This document shows positions 26,124 through 35,398 of a stretch of DNA of 64,000 nt, piece by piece (position 1 is the stretch's first letter; every line of letters starts with the position of its first letter). The notes under the pieces are model-generated. The model was given only the letters and a program-made list of their open reading frames with translations. It was not told the origin of the DNA and did not search any database. This stretch comes from Paenibacillus gallinarum (GTDB taxonomy: Bacteria > Bacillota > Bacilli > Paenibacillales > Paenibacillaceae), in the NCBI RefSeq assembly GCF_014836635.1, contig NZ_JACSQL010000012.1, positions 1-64,000 of the forward strand. Reading direction: 5' to 3'. The position numbers and the translations under genes were made by a program.

Positions 26124-29078
26124 ATGAAAATTCAATTTGATGAATTAACATATCAAGCAGACGCGATAAATGCCGTATTAGGTGTATTTGAAGGGCAACA
26201 AATTCGCAAATCCGAATTTACAATTATGGATCAAGATATACAGGGCAAGCTATTTGGTGAAAAAGGTATTGGAAATAAAATTGACATTTCAGAAAGTAAG
26301 CTTTTACAAAATGTTCAGCAAATTCAAATTAAGCAAGGTATTCCGATTGCTCAATCCATTCCATCCCCATTCCCGCAGTTTAATATTGAAATGGAAACAG
26401 GAACAGGAAAAACTTTCGTTTATTTAAAATCAATCTTAGAAATGAACCGAAAATATGGATTCACAAAATTTATTATTGTTGTTCCGTCTGTCGCCATTAA
26501 AGAAGGTGTCATGAAGACGCTACAAATGACAAAAGATTATTTTAAAACTCAAATGCAAGGGATTGTTTACAATCCTTTTATGTATAACAGTTCTGATTTA
26601 GATAAAGTAAAAGGCTTTGCAATCAATGAAACTGTAGAAATTATGGTTATCAATATTCAAGCTTTCAATAGTGAAGATAATATTTTTAATCGCAGTGATC
26701 GTGATAGTTTATATGGTGTGTCTCCAAAAGAGTATATCTCGGAAACGAATCCAATTGTAGTAATTGATGAACCACAAAGTGTAGACAATACGGAAAATGC
26801 CAAGGCTGCGATTGCTGCGCTAAATCCGTCACTTGTTTTTCGTTTCTCTGCAACACACAAAGAAGAAGGTTATCCTTTACTTTATAAATTAGGACCTGTT
26901 GAAGCATACCAGAACAAACTCGTAAAGCAAATCGAAGTGGCTGGCGTTAAACGTACAATTGATGGCAATGAAGCTCACTTTCGATTATTAGGTATTAAAG
27001 CGACTAAGACTTCTATTACTGCATCCGTTGAGGTTTTTGAGAAAACGAAAACAGGTATTGTTAAAAAGATTATTTCGTTAAAGAAAAACGATGATTTAGT
27101 AAGAAAGACAAAGCTAACTGCTTATGGAAAAATTGGGTATGTACGTGATATTTCTGCTGAAAATGGTAATGAATACATCGAGTTTTCGGGTGAGCCATCT
27201 ATTATTTATTTAAGCCAAGCACACTTTGCGGATTTAGAAGTAAAACGTGGACAAATTCGAAAAACAATTGAAGAGCATTTAAATAAAGAATTAAAATTAA
27301 ATTCTTTAGGAATTAAAGTATTAAGTCTGTTCTTTATTGATAACGTTGCAAACTATCGAAAATATGATGAGGAAGGTAAACCTTTTTTGGGGGATTATGG
27401 CCGGATTTTTGAAGAAGAATATAAAGACTTATTAAAATCTTCAAAATATAAAAATCTACGTGATTCTCATATTCCAGTTGAAGATGTGCATAATGGATAC
27501 TTCTCTATCGATAAAAAAGGAAAGTTTAAAGATGGTGGAGAAAAGGATGCAAGTGCTTTTCAAATTATTATGAAAGATAAAGAAGATTTACTGACGATGT
27601 ATGATGAAGAAAAAGGGAAGACGAAAACTGCCCATAAATTGCGCTTTATTTTCTCACATTCAGCTTTAAAGGAAGGATGGGACAACCCAAATGTCTTCCA
27701 AATTTGTACGTTAATTGACTCAAAAGATGAATTAACGAAGCGCCAAAAAATCGGTCGTGGCCTTCGTATTGCTGTTAATCAAAATGGACAGCGTGTGCAT
27801 GGATTTGAAGTAAATACTTTAACAGTAATGGCAAACGAAAGTTACGAAGAATTTGCTTCTGACCTACAACATGAGTATGAAAAAGACGGGATAGTATTTG
27901 GTGTTTTTACGAACGAAACGTTTAGTTCACTTGTGTTAGAAGTAGACGAGCTTACGGGATATCAAAAACCTTTAGGTCATGAATATTCGAAAAAACTTGT
28001 TGAATATTTAACTGAGCAAAAATACATTGATTCAAAAGGTAAAGGGACAGTTGCCTTAGCGAAAGCGATTAAAGATCAAGTGTTTGAACTGCCTGAAGAA
28101 TTTACTATACTTTCGCCAAATATAACGGAGAGAGTTATTGCTGCAATTGAGTTGAAGTTTAATACGGAAAGAGTTGAAATTAAAGATCATGCAAAAAAAG
28201 AAACGGTTCGATTAAATAAAGAAGCTTTATCTGGGCCATTTATCGAACTGTGGAAACGTATCAAATATAAAACGACTTATTCGATTCATTTTGATAGTGA
28301 AAAATTTATCAAAGATGCAGCAGACAAACTACGTGATGAACTGCTAGTACGTATTCAAAAACTTGAATATGAGCGTAGACAGTTAAAAATTGAAGAAGCA
28401 GGAATAGAAGAAAAAACGACTGTTAAAACAAGCTTCTCAACGGTACAGCGTGAATATACGAAAGTTCCGGATATTTTAACTGAGTTACAACAAGATACAA
28501 AGCTCACTCGTAAGACGTTGATTGCTATTTTAAAGCAGAGTGGCACGTTACATGATTTTAAACGCAATCCACAAATGTACATGTTAGAGGCAGCACGAAT
28601 AATTAATGCTGCTAAGCGATTAGCAATGGTGGATGGCGTTAAATATGAAAAACTAGAAACAGAAGAAGTATACGATCAAAGTTTATTCAATCAAGAAGAA
28701 ATTGAATCGTATGAAGATAGCATTGTGAAAGTTTCGGACAATCGTTCGCCTTATGATTATGTTATTGTTGATTCCAACATTGAACGTGCCTTTGCAGAAT
28801 CGTGCGAACAAGATCCAAATGTAAAGTTTTATATTAAATTGCCAGCAGATTTTAAAATCAAAACACCGCTAGGAAACTATAACCCTGACTGGGCATTATC
28901 TGTTGAAGAAGAAGGAAAAGAGAAACTGTATTTTATTGTGGAGACGAAGGGAAGTACTGCTGCAGAAGATTTACGTAAAACCGAATTAGAAAAAATCCGC
29001 TGTGGAGAAAAACATTTTGCAGCGATTAATACAGGTATTACATTCAAACGAGCAGTGGAACTTGAGCAAGTTTATTAG
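26124..29078 (+). CDS. Type III restriction subunit (Res), helicase-nuclease
   Basis: This 984-residue protein is the ATP-dependent partner of Mod. Helicase motifs: ETGTGKT (Walker A, K96), VIDEPQ (D215), FRFSATH, ALKEGWDNPNVFQI, and QKIGRGLRIAVN. The C-terminal endonuclease is complete: YNPDWALS with D922, and VETKG with E940 and K942. Length and order are normal for type III Res. GAGGTGACC precedes the ATG, 12 bases after mod. With Mod it forms a self-sufficient restriction system that cuts unmethylated foreign DNA. Its place in the same transcription unit as drmAB is the unusual part. Confidence 0.92.
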   Translation: MKIQFDELTYQADAINAVLGVFEGQQIRKSEFTIMDQDIQGKLFGEKGIGNKIDISESKLLQNVQQIQIKQGIPIAQSIPSPFPQFNIEMETGTGKTFVYLKSILEMNRKYGFTKFIIVVPSVAIKEGVMKTLQMTKDYFKTQMQGIVYNPFMYNSSDLDKVKGFAINETVEIMVINIQAFNSEDNIFNRSDRDSLYGVSPKEYISETNPIVVIDEPQSVDNTENAKAAIAALNPSLVFRFSATHKEEGYPLLYKLGPVEAYQNKLVKQIEVAGVKRTIDGNEAHFRLLGIKATKTSITASVEVFEKTKTGIVKKIISLKKNDDLVRKTKLTAYGKIGYVRDISAENGNEYIEFSGEPSIIYLSQAHFADLEVKRGQIRKTIEEHLNKELKLNSLGIKVLSLFFIDNVANYRKYDEEGKPFLGDYGRIFEEEYKDLLKSSKYKNLRDSHIPVEDVHNGYFSIDKKGKFKDGGEKDASAFQIIMKDKEDLLTMYDEEKGKTKTAHKLRFIFSHSALKEGWDNPNVFQICTLIDSKDELTKRQKIGRGLRIAVNQNGQRVHGFEVNTLTVMANESYEEFASDLQHEYEKDGIVFGVFTNETFSSLVLEVDELTGYQKPLGHEYSKKLVEYLTEQKYIDSKGKGTVALAKAIKDQVFELPEEFTILSPNITERVIAAIELKFNTERVEIKDHAKKETVRLNKEALSGPFIELWKRIKYKTTYSIHFDSEKFIKDAADKLRDELLVRIQKLEYERRQLKIEEAGIEEKTTVKTSFSTVQREYTKVPDILTELQQDTKLTRKTLIAILKQSGTLHDFKRNPQMYMLEAARIINAAKRLAMVDGVKYEKLETEEVYDQSLFNQEEIESYEDSIVKVSDNRSPYDYVIVDSNIERAFAESCEQDPNVKFYIKLPADFKIKTPLGNYNPDWALSVEEEGKEKLYFIVETKGSTAAEDLRKTELEKIRCGEKHFAAINTGITFKRAVELEQVY

Positions 29079-29096
29079 AAAATAGGAGGTGATCAT

Positions 29097-29315
29097 ATGG
29101 CAGAAATCAAATATGAACTTGTTGAACACATTGGCGTATTATCTGAATCCACAAGAGGTTGGAAGAAGGAATTAAACCGTATTAGCTGGAACGGAAATGC
29201 ACCGAAGTATGACATTCGCGAATAGGATCCAAACCGTGAAAAAATGGGGAAAGGTGTTACTTTGTCGGAGGAAGAAATAAAAGTATTGGTTCAACTATTA
29301 AATAAAACAAGATAA
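29097..29315 (+). pseudogene. YdbC/PC4-like protein gene with in-frame TAG
   Basis: GGAGGTGATCAT precedes an ATG reading AEIKYELVEHIGVLSES, then SWNGNAPKYDIRE, then TAG at 29223-29225. The same frame continues DPNREKMGKGVTLSEEEIKV and onward to TAA 29313-29315. The whole matches small single-strand-DNA-binding YdbC/PC4-like proteins of Firmicutes, in which a tryptophan is expected at the stop (TGG to TAG). It is therefore a one-base nonsense change in a 72-residue gene. The intact remainder suggests recent loss, a sequencing error, or suppression. It lies 18 bases after res and may have been the last gene of the run. Confidence 0.75.
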
Positions 29316-29453
29316 AAACAACGTGAACTCTCCCCGAATATTAGACGCTTAAAAGTGGTGAAGTGCACCCCTCAAAAATGGACATTAGAAAAAATCGCCA
29401 CGGGTAAACTAATGGACATTGGGGGTGCGTCTTTATAGCAGAAAAAGGAACTA

Positions 29454-29640
29454 ATGAAAGAAGCCGTTCAACTTCATGTGGAGGAGAAATGGACGTATGA
29501 TCAGATCACAGACCATTTTCAGATTCAGGATCAAGACAGAGTCAAAAATGAATGAAAAATATATCAAAAGTATCAAAAGCTAGGATGATTTGGACTGCTA
29601 GATCATCGTGGAAGACAAGGTATATATGGTCTAGGATTTT
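29454..29640 (+). pseudogene. IS3-type OrfA transposase relic
   Basis: The frame reads MKEAVQLHVEEKWTYDQITD, then RVKNE, a TGA where tryptophan is expected, KIYQKYQKLG, another TGA, FGLLDHRGRQG. This is the helix-turn-helix leader of IS3-family OrfA. Upstream, GAAGTGCACCCCTCAAAAAT at 29358-29377 resembles an IS3 terminal repeat. OrfB is absent. Confidence 0.65.
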
Positions 29641-29730
29641 TCTCAACTACGTATCTTACAATGTTGGAATGACGTAGTTTGTGCATCGTTCTAACGACAA
29701 CCTTTTAGTCTACGGAAGTAAAAGGGAAAC

Positions 29731-31632
29731 TTATGGGCTAATATCCTCTTTTAATAGAAATTGTTTGTCTAAATCTATTATTCTAACATCTATATAATTA
29801 ATTATGGCTTTATATTGTTGTATATAATCTGAGATAGACGCTATCATTCTGAACTTTAACCATTCATATAACTTATTACTATTATTGTTTTCGTCAATTA
29901 GTTTAATCATTTTTGTTTCAATTTCTGGATCATTGTGTTTCTTCAGAAAAACATAACTTTCATCTGGAAATTTAAATAAGCTTGCATAGAGTATATGGAA
30001 AACATTCCAGGGAGAAATTAATTCTGGCCGTGCGGAGCCTAGAACATCAACTAAGTGATCAAACGTAACGGAAATTGGATTTATGTGTTTACTATTTGTT
30101 CTACTCAATACTTCAGGAAGTTCACCATGCTTATCCTTTTTATGCTTATCTTTCAACTTATACACATTGCTTAAGCCATGGTATTTTAACTCACGTTGTC
30201 TAAGAATTAAACCCCTACGGATATCTGTAAGTTCACAGGAATAACCCTCTTTGTCTTGGTCAACAAATACGCCTATCTCAACTTGTTTCCATAATCGATC
30301 CCTATTTAACCAATCCGATTTTTTTTCGTCAGTTAAAGATTCACGTTTTTCGATTATTTCTCGGTTAATGACTTCAAGTTCTTTAATAAACACTTCAAGA
30401 TTTGTCTTCAATTCCTTAAATTTTCTTTTTTCAAGTTGTATCGGGTAACCTTTGTCCAAGTCACAGGATAAAACAAAAGACTTACATGTTCTTTCCCAAG
30501 TATACTGACTCATAGATTTCTTTAATCGATTAGCCAATTTTTTTTGTTCTTCTATATTATTAAAGATAAAAGTTAACTTATCAGAAACACTAACTATATC
30601 TTTTTCGAGATCCCCAGTAATTGTTACATCATGTACACAGCTCAGTAAGTGATTAAAATCCCGGATAAGGAGTTCATATAACCCAGTATTTTTTGAAATT
30701 ATTAAAGGAACCTCTGCTGAGATAGCTTCCCATCCGGCTAGTCCAAATCCTTCATGTAAGGACAACATCATACTAGCACTTGAAACTCGCAACTCTTCGA
30801 ACACGTTTTCTCTATCTTTATATGGAAGTGGTTGTATATTAACCTTTGCTTTTTCTGAATAAGTAGCGGAAAACTCCTGAAGGTCTTCATATATTTTTTT
30901 GAACTGCTCGTCATATGTATCCTTATCGGAGACTCCAATTAAAAACAATGGAGTAGAACTATCCTTTACACTCTTTGCAAACGCGCCAATTGCCACTTTC
31001 CCTTGTTTTACTATATCATCGTCTAATCTTCCATAAGTAACTGCTTGAGGTATTTCCGGAACTGACACAGAATTTATTTTTGCCAAACCGGGGATGATTT
31101 CAAAACAGTTTTCCGTTGATTTTCCGGCTCTCTGCAACAATGATTTAGCAGATTTATGAAGAGTTGGACCAACCGCAAGAACATAGTCAGCTGAGGATAA
31201 AACTACTTTTTGTGATTCTGTCTTCTGCATTGTTTTCTCAGCATTATTAGATTGGTGTGTAGAGTAGAATCGGTAACTCATGTGATGGATTACAACACTC
31301 TTTGAACTTGTTCGTTTGGCACATTCAATAGCAGTAGTTCCTGTTTTGACATCATGTCCAACCCAAATAGATGGCCTTCCTCTTGTCTCGTTTTTTATGT
31401 TTCTAATTATTCTGACAGCATCTTCATGATTATGAGACTTTATCAACTTAAGATTTTTAGGGATTGTGGAAAGACGACTAATGTCAAAAACAAGATCCTG
31501 GACAACACAAACAACTTGGTAATATCCCTCCAAGAAATTTGAAAGACTTAAGCACAGGTCGTAATTAAAGGAATTAATTCCTCCATGCTTTGATCCCCAA
31601 CCCGTAGCAATAAAAATTATTTGCTCTTGCAT
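29731..31632 (-). CDS. GT-B glycosyltransferase (GT4-like) with extra C-terminal domain
   Basis: 633 residues from ATG 31632, which has AAAGGTGAT upstream; the GTG at 31641 overlaps that site. Residues 1-400 are a GT-B fold: the N-terminal FIATGWGSKHGGINSF, the mid-protein AVTYGRLDDDIVKQGK, and the sugar-nucleotide motif SLHEGFGLAGWEAISAEVPL with the E-x7-E pair. The last 230 residues are helical, with a coiled-coil-like section (LKTNLEVFIKELEVINREI) and no known domain. No sugar pathway genes flank it. It lies between two defence blocks and beside transposase relics, so it may be defence cargo or a stray passenger. Donor and acceptor cannot be told. Confidence 0.75.
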   Translation of the reverse strand: MQEQIIFIATGWGSKHGGINSFNYDLCLSLSNFLEGYYQVVCVVQDLVFDISRLSTIPKNLKLIKSHNHEDAVRIIRNIKNETRGRPSIWVGHDVKTGTTAIECAKRTSSKSVVIHHMSYRFYSTHQSNNAEKTMQKTESQKVVLSSADYVLAVGPTLHKSAKSLLQRAGKSTENCFEIIPGLAKINSVSVPEIPQAVTYGRLDDDIVKQGKVAIGAFAKSVKDSSTPLFLIGVSDKDTYDEQFKKIYEDLQEFSATYSEKAKVNIQPLPYKDRENVFEELRVSSASMMLSLHEGFGLAGWEAISAEVPLIISKNTGLYELLIRDFNHLLSCVHDVTITGDLEKDIVSVSDKLTFIFNNIEEQKKLANRLKKSMSQYTWERTCKSFVLSCDLDKGYPIQLEKRKFKELKTNLEVFIKELEVINREIIEKRESLTDEKKSDWLNRDRLWKQVEIGVFVDQDKEGYSCELTDIRRGLILRQRELKYHGLSNVYKLKDKHKKDKHGELPEVLSRTNSKHINPISVTFDHLVDVLGSARPELISPWNVFHILYASLFKFPDESYVFLKKHNDPEIETKMIKLIDENNNSNKLYEWLKFRMIASISDYIQQYKAIINYIDVRIIDLDKQFLLKEDISP

Positions 31633-32450
31633 CCCAATCACCTTTCTACGTAAGTATTAAGTAAATAATACCATTTAATCGCATCGTTGGGGGTTTCAAT
31701 AATCACTTAATACGTAGAGAAACCCAGTTGAGTGTCTTATGCGAAAAAGATGATACGGTGAACCTTATCATAACTAAGGACAAGTTTTTTACGGAATTCC
31801 TTGAGGGACATGGATTTGTATATATGTGTGCAGGTTTCGGGCTATTGACTTTCAGCTTCGTCTTCTTGTTCAGCCCTTAGTTGGTTAAAGAAATCATGAC
31901 ATGATTGAGGAGTGAGGGAGGTACCACTACCGCGCTACAAGATGAAAATATCTATTTGTACATCGAACATTGTGCATCAGATCAATGAAAATGATGTGAT
32001 AGCTAAACGTTGAACTGCTCTTAATTCGAATTCCTCTGTGTATGAATGAAAAACTTGTCCCTTTTTATCCATGAAAATGTCCCCTCCAAGTTGTCTCGAT
32101 GTCTCATTATAACATGAGGCTCTTTTCGAGCGTCTACTTTGAGAGGATAATCCCAAAACTCCTCGATTTTTATAAAATGTTGCATCAAAATAGGAGACAC
32201 CTTCAAGTTTTATTTTATTAGTTAGATAGTTGCTCTTATCTCTTTGCAATCATTACGCTAAAAATTCATTATCAACAATTTGGAATGTCATAAGAGTCTC
32301 ATCGATCACTCTATTCTTAAATTCATTTCCACAGTCCGTGTGAAACCATTAAATTTCGCTCAAGTTACCTTCTACCGAGGCGAAGGCGCGAGATATTATT
32401 TGAAATGGCCTTTTAGCTTTGTTTATAGTTTGATTATATCTGAATAAAAC
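31633..32450. other. Junction with transposase debris
   Basis: The only gene-like piece is the IS3 OrfA fragment at 31977-32072. The rest shows short hairpins and no intact frame. The stretch separates the glycosyltransferase from the coiled-coil protein, both on the minus strand. Confidence 0.5.
31977..32072 (-). pseudogene. IS3-type OrfA 5' fragment
   Basis: GGAGGGGACATTTTC precedes an ATG giving MDKKGQVFHSYTEEFELRAV, the usual opening of one IS3 OrfA group. The frame ends soon after. The 3' part and OrfB are gone. Confidence 0.6.
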
Positions 32451-33320
32451 TTATTTATCCTCTTTTATTTGTTTATTCTCTACTGTTGTTTCATTCGTAC
32501 TTGTCCGTTTTTCCATACTATTTAACTCATAGATTTTATGAATTTTTTCTTGCCAATTCATTTTTTCTTCTAATATGGCTTCTTTCAAAGATAAAGCATG
32601 TTCTCGCTTTAAGTTCTCCATCATTTGATTAAATTCGAATTCCTTCCGGTCTAGTTTTTCTTCAGCCTCTCTAATCTGCATCTCATATTCTTTTTTACTT
32701 TGATTAAATTCCTCTTTTTGCTTACTCATGGTTTCCTCTAAAGACTTTATATCCTCTATATGTTTATCTTTCAGCTTCTTCATTTCAATTTTTAATTGTT
32801 CATTCTCTACTTTTAAATCATCATACGCCTCTACCTCTTTTTGCAGCATTTGATTTTTATCAGTTAAGAGACGGTTCATTTCTTCCAACGTTTCTGTAGA
32901 TTTAGCATGCTGATTCATTTTTACCTGAAGATCTTTATTCTCGAGAATAATACGCTCTAACTCTTCAGCATAGTTCTTACTCTCTTTTGTAAGCTTTGCT
33001 ACCTCATCTTTAAGATCATCCATTTCAATTTTTGAAGCCTCAACTAACTTCTTAGCTTTCTCTTTACTCTCACTTACCGCCGTATCTCCGCGCTGATAAA
33101 CCCTGATAAATAAATTAAAAATAATATTCATGTGTTTCTCCAGATCTTTTAAATCGTACTCCAGCTCTGGGTTCGTTTCACGAATATTATGTAATGTTTC
33201 TAAAGTCATCAGAGACCTAAGCCACTCAGCGCCTTCCATACCTGATTCTGCGATCTTCTCATTCACTAATTTTTTAAAATCACTATCCATTTTAAACGAT
33301 TTGACATCATCTTTAGCCAT
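32451..33320 (-). CDS. Coiled-coil protein, KfrA-like, with N-terminal DNA-binding-type domain
   Basis: 289 residues starting at ATG 33320 (minus-strand AAAAGGAGAATT upstream). Residues 1-45 (KSFKMDSDFKKLVNEKI, GAEWLRSLM) resemble a short ribbon-helix-helix or helix-turn-helix unit. From about residue 75 to 265 it is almost one continuous coiled coil (heptads of L/I/M with E and K). KfrA-type plasmid proteins have this plan: a small DNA-binding head and long alpha-helical tail, autoregulating through upstream repeats. A perfect 14-base inverted repeat just upstream supports self-regulation. It is divergent from the recombinase gene. Role in segregation or organisation of the element is inference. 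Confidence 0.6.
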   Translation of the reverse strand: MAKDDVKSFKMDSDFKKLVNEKIAESGMEGAEWLRSLMTLETLHNIRETNPELEYDLKDLEKHMNIIFNLFIRVYQRGDTAVSESKEKAKKLVEASKIEMDDLKDEVAKLTKESKNYAEELERIILENKDLQVKMNQHAKSTETLEEMNRLLTDKNQMLQKEVEAYDDLKVENEQLKIEMKKLKDKHIEDIKSLEETMSKQKEEFNQSKKEYEMQIREAEEKLDRKEFEFNQMMENLKREHALSLKEAILEEKMNWQEKIHKIYELNSMEKRTSTNETTVENKQIKEDK

Positions 33321-33337
33321 CTAAAATTCTCCTTTTA

Positions 33338-33382
33338 GTAAACCGGTAAACTCTTGATATAACTAATGGTTTACCGGTTTAC
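33338..33382. promoter_or_regulatory. Perfect 14-base inverted repeat, probable operator
   Basis: GTAAACCGGTAAAC (33338-33351) and GTTTACCGGTTTAC (33369-33382) are exact complements around a 17-base spacer. Each arm is itself near-palindromic, and the right arm extends to a tandem GGTTTACC GGTTTACC. It starts 17 bases before the coiled-coil gene, where a repressor would block transcription. Confidence 0.7.
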
Positions 33383-33450
33383 CACTATTATTTAGTATAA
33401 CTATACCACAAAAAAACAGGTGCATATAGCATGAAATTTGCCTGGAAAGG

Positions 33451-33459
33451 TGGTATAAT
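33451..33459 (+). promoter_or_regulatory. Extended -10 promoter toward the recombinase gene
   Basis: TGGTATAAT is a consensus -10 with TGn extension. Transcription would begin near 33466, immediately before the inverted repeat at 33468-33510. No good -35 was seen. Confidence 0.45.
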
Positions 33460-33467
33460 AACGATAG

Positions 33468-33510
33468 AATCCTAAATTCCGATAAGATAAGCGTATCGGA
33501 ACTTAGGATT
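33468..33510. repeat. 17-base inverted repeat at the predicted 5' end of the recombinase mRNA
   Basis: AATCCTAAATTCCGATA pairs with TATCGGAACTTAGGATT, with only the middle position unpaired, around a 9-base loop. No T run follows, so it is not a standard terminator. It could be an RNA hairpin, an operator, or recombinase binding arms. Confidence 0.6.
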
Positions 33511-33655
33511 GAAAGCAAAAAGAGGGAGAGAAGAAGAGAGTAGTGTAGTAGAAGAGAATAAAAAAGTAAGTGAAGTTAAAGTGAGTGAATGAGGTCGGTT
33601 TGTTCAGTCATTAAGAATACGAAAAAGGTAAGAAGATTAGTAAGAGGTGAGAATA

Positions 33656-34654
33656 ATGAATGATAATATACATAATGCTGGATCATTCTTAGCTGAAAAT
33701 AAGGATACCAGCATACAAGAAGCAAGCGAGGTATTGCATGCTCTTATGGAAGAGGCAAATACATATGTCTCTAATGCAAAAGCGCAAAATACCGTTCGTT
33801 CCTACCAGTCCGATTGGAGACATTTCACATCATGGTGCGATAGTTTTGGATTACCTTCGTTACCTACTACAGAGGAAACTTTTGCTCTCTATCTTACAAG
33901 CCTTGCTAAAGACGGATATAAAGCAAGCACAATTCAAAGAAGGATAAGCGCAATTACCCAAGCGCATACGGCTGCGGACTATGAGACGCCTAATACCAAT
34001 AAGATTCGTTTGGTGTGGGCTGGTATTAAACGCACGATTGGAACAGAAGAGAAAGGAAAAGATCCTATTATCCTAGATACACTTAAGCAAATTCTAGAGG
34101 TAATTCCTGACCGGCTACTAGGGATAAGAGATCGAGCATTACTTTTACTTGGATTTGCGGGTGCTTTTCGAAGAAGTGAACTTGTAGGTATTGATGTAGA
34201 GGATATTAAACCGGTTAAAGAAGGAATTGTGATTTCTTTGAAGAATTCAAAGACGAATCAAGAAGGGAAAAAGGAAGTAGTTGCTATTCCATACGGAGAG
34301 AATCAAGATACCTGTCCAGTTCATGCTATCAATAAGTGGTTAGAAGCAGCGAATATTTCAGATGGTGCTGTATTTAGATCCATTAATAGACATGGGCAAG
34401 TTTCTGAAAAAAGATTATCTGATAAAGCGGTAGCTATTATAGTGAAGCGATATATTGAGGCTGTAGGTCTTAATGAAGAAGACTATTCGGGGCATAGTTT
34501 ACGTGCCGGGTTTGCGACAACTGCTGCTATGCTAGGAAAGAGTGAGAGGTCGATAATGAAGCAATCTCGTCATAAGTCAGATTATATGGTTCGTAAATAT
34601 ATTAGGCACACCTCACTGTTTGAAGAAAATGCAGCAACAGATATTGGATTATAG
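33656..34654 (+). CDS. Tyrosine site-specific recombinase (phage integrase family)
   Basis: 332 residues from ATG 33656; GAGGTGAG lies at the right distance, so the earlier GTG at 33647 is part of the binding site. The N-terminal SAM-like core-binding domain covers about 25-110 (KAQNTVRSYQSDWRHFTSWC). Catalytic residues are visible: R172 or R173 in AFRRSEL, H280-x2-R283 in HSLRAG, H306 in SRHKS, and nucleophile Y315 in VRKYIRH. The set is complete, so it should be active. It cuts and rejoins DNA through a 3'-phosphotyrosine link. Its position between two defence blocks suggests it moved at least one of them. No att sites could be identified. Confidence 0.9.
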   Translation: MNDNIHNAGSFLAENKDTSIQEASEVLHALMEEANTYVSNAKAQNTVRSYQSDWRHFTSWCDSFGLPSLPTTEETFALYLTSLAKDGYKASTIQRRISAITQAHTAADYETPNTNKIRLVWAGIKRTIGTEEKGKDPIILDTLKQILEVIPDRLLGIRDRALLLLGFAGAFRRSELVGIDVEDIKPVKEGIVISLKNSKTNQEGKKEVVAIPYGENQDTCPVHAINKWLEAANISDGAVFRSINRHGQVSEKRLSDKAVAIIVKRYIEAVGLNEEDYSGHSLRAGFATTAAMLGKSERSIMKQSRHKSDYMVRKYIRHTSLFEENAATDIGL

Positions 34655-35398
34655 AAGTAAGTACCTGATCTTGTTACGCAAATATAAGCTCGTTGATTCG
34701 AATGTACGTTCAACCTTCTTCTAATGGCTAACAAACAGTGTCTTTTTTCTTCGTTATATCGATTAGATGTTTGACTTTTCTCCGTTAGAGTAAAAAAGAT
34801 TCCCTCCGGTTGTCCAGTGTTAGAGTTCATTTAACATGTTCTCTTTACTGTTTGCCATGTATCCATTAGCTTCTTTATTTTTTGCCATTATGCTTAGATG
34901 TATAGCTCACAGACTGATTCTCGTGTGTGAATGTTGTTGTGAAGGATCAGGCCATATGTATTTATAATTTGAACAAAGTGTCGCATCTCATATTACAATC
35001 CGTCATATGAAAAAACTATTATATTAGTAATAGGGCACTAAAGAACTAAGTATCATTAAAAGAATTGCCGTATATTGTATGATAATACGTCAATATCCGT
35101 TCTTTATTATGATATAAAATCATTCCCCCCTCTTTTTCTTACATCAGTTTAATTCCTACGTAAATGTCGACTTTAGCTTGAAAAGATTCAGATATAACAA
35201 GAAATTAGTATAAATAAATTTACAAAATATGCCGATTAGTCATATATACCTATATTGCTCCCATCTATTTGAAATAGAATCCATTCATAACATAGTTAGG
35301 TTTTTAGTATTATTTACGATATACTACTTCTTGGGTTTTAGGACAAAAGTATTAGATAAGGTTTATTTAAGAGATTACATATACGGGGTGTTAAATAA
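34655..35398. other. AT-rich intergenic stretch before the kinase-phosphatase operon
   Basis: No gene was recognised in about 740 bases. The promoter of the seven-gene operon should lie in the last 100 bases; GATATACT near 35320 is one candidate -10. A recombinase attachment site could also be here but was not seen. Confidence 0.45.

Noticed and set aside
15383..29078. BREX interpretation of the methylase-helicase run
   Set aside because: There is no PglZ phosphatase, BrxC ATPase or BrxA/BrxB-like gene; DrmA and DrmB features are clear.
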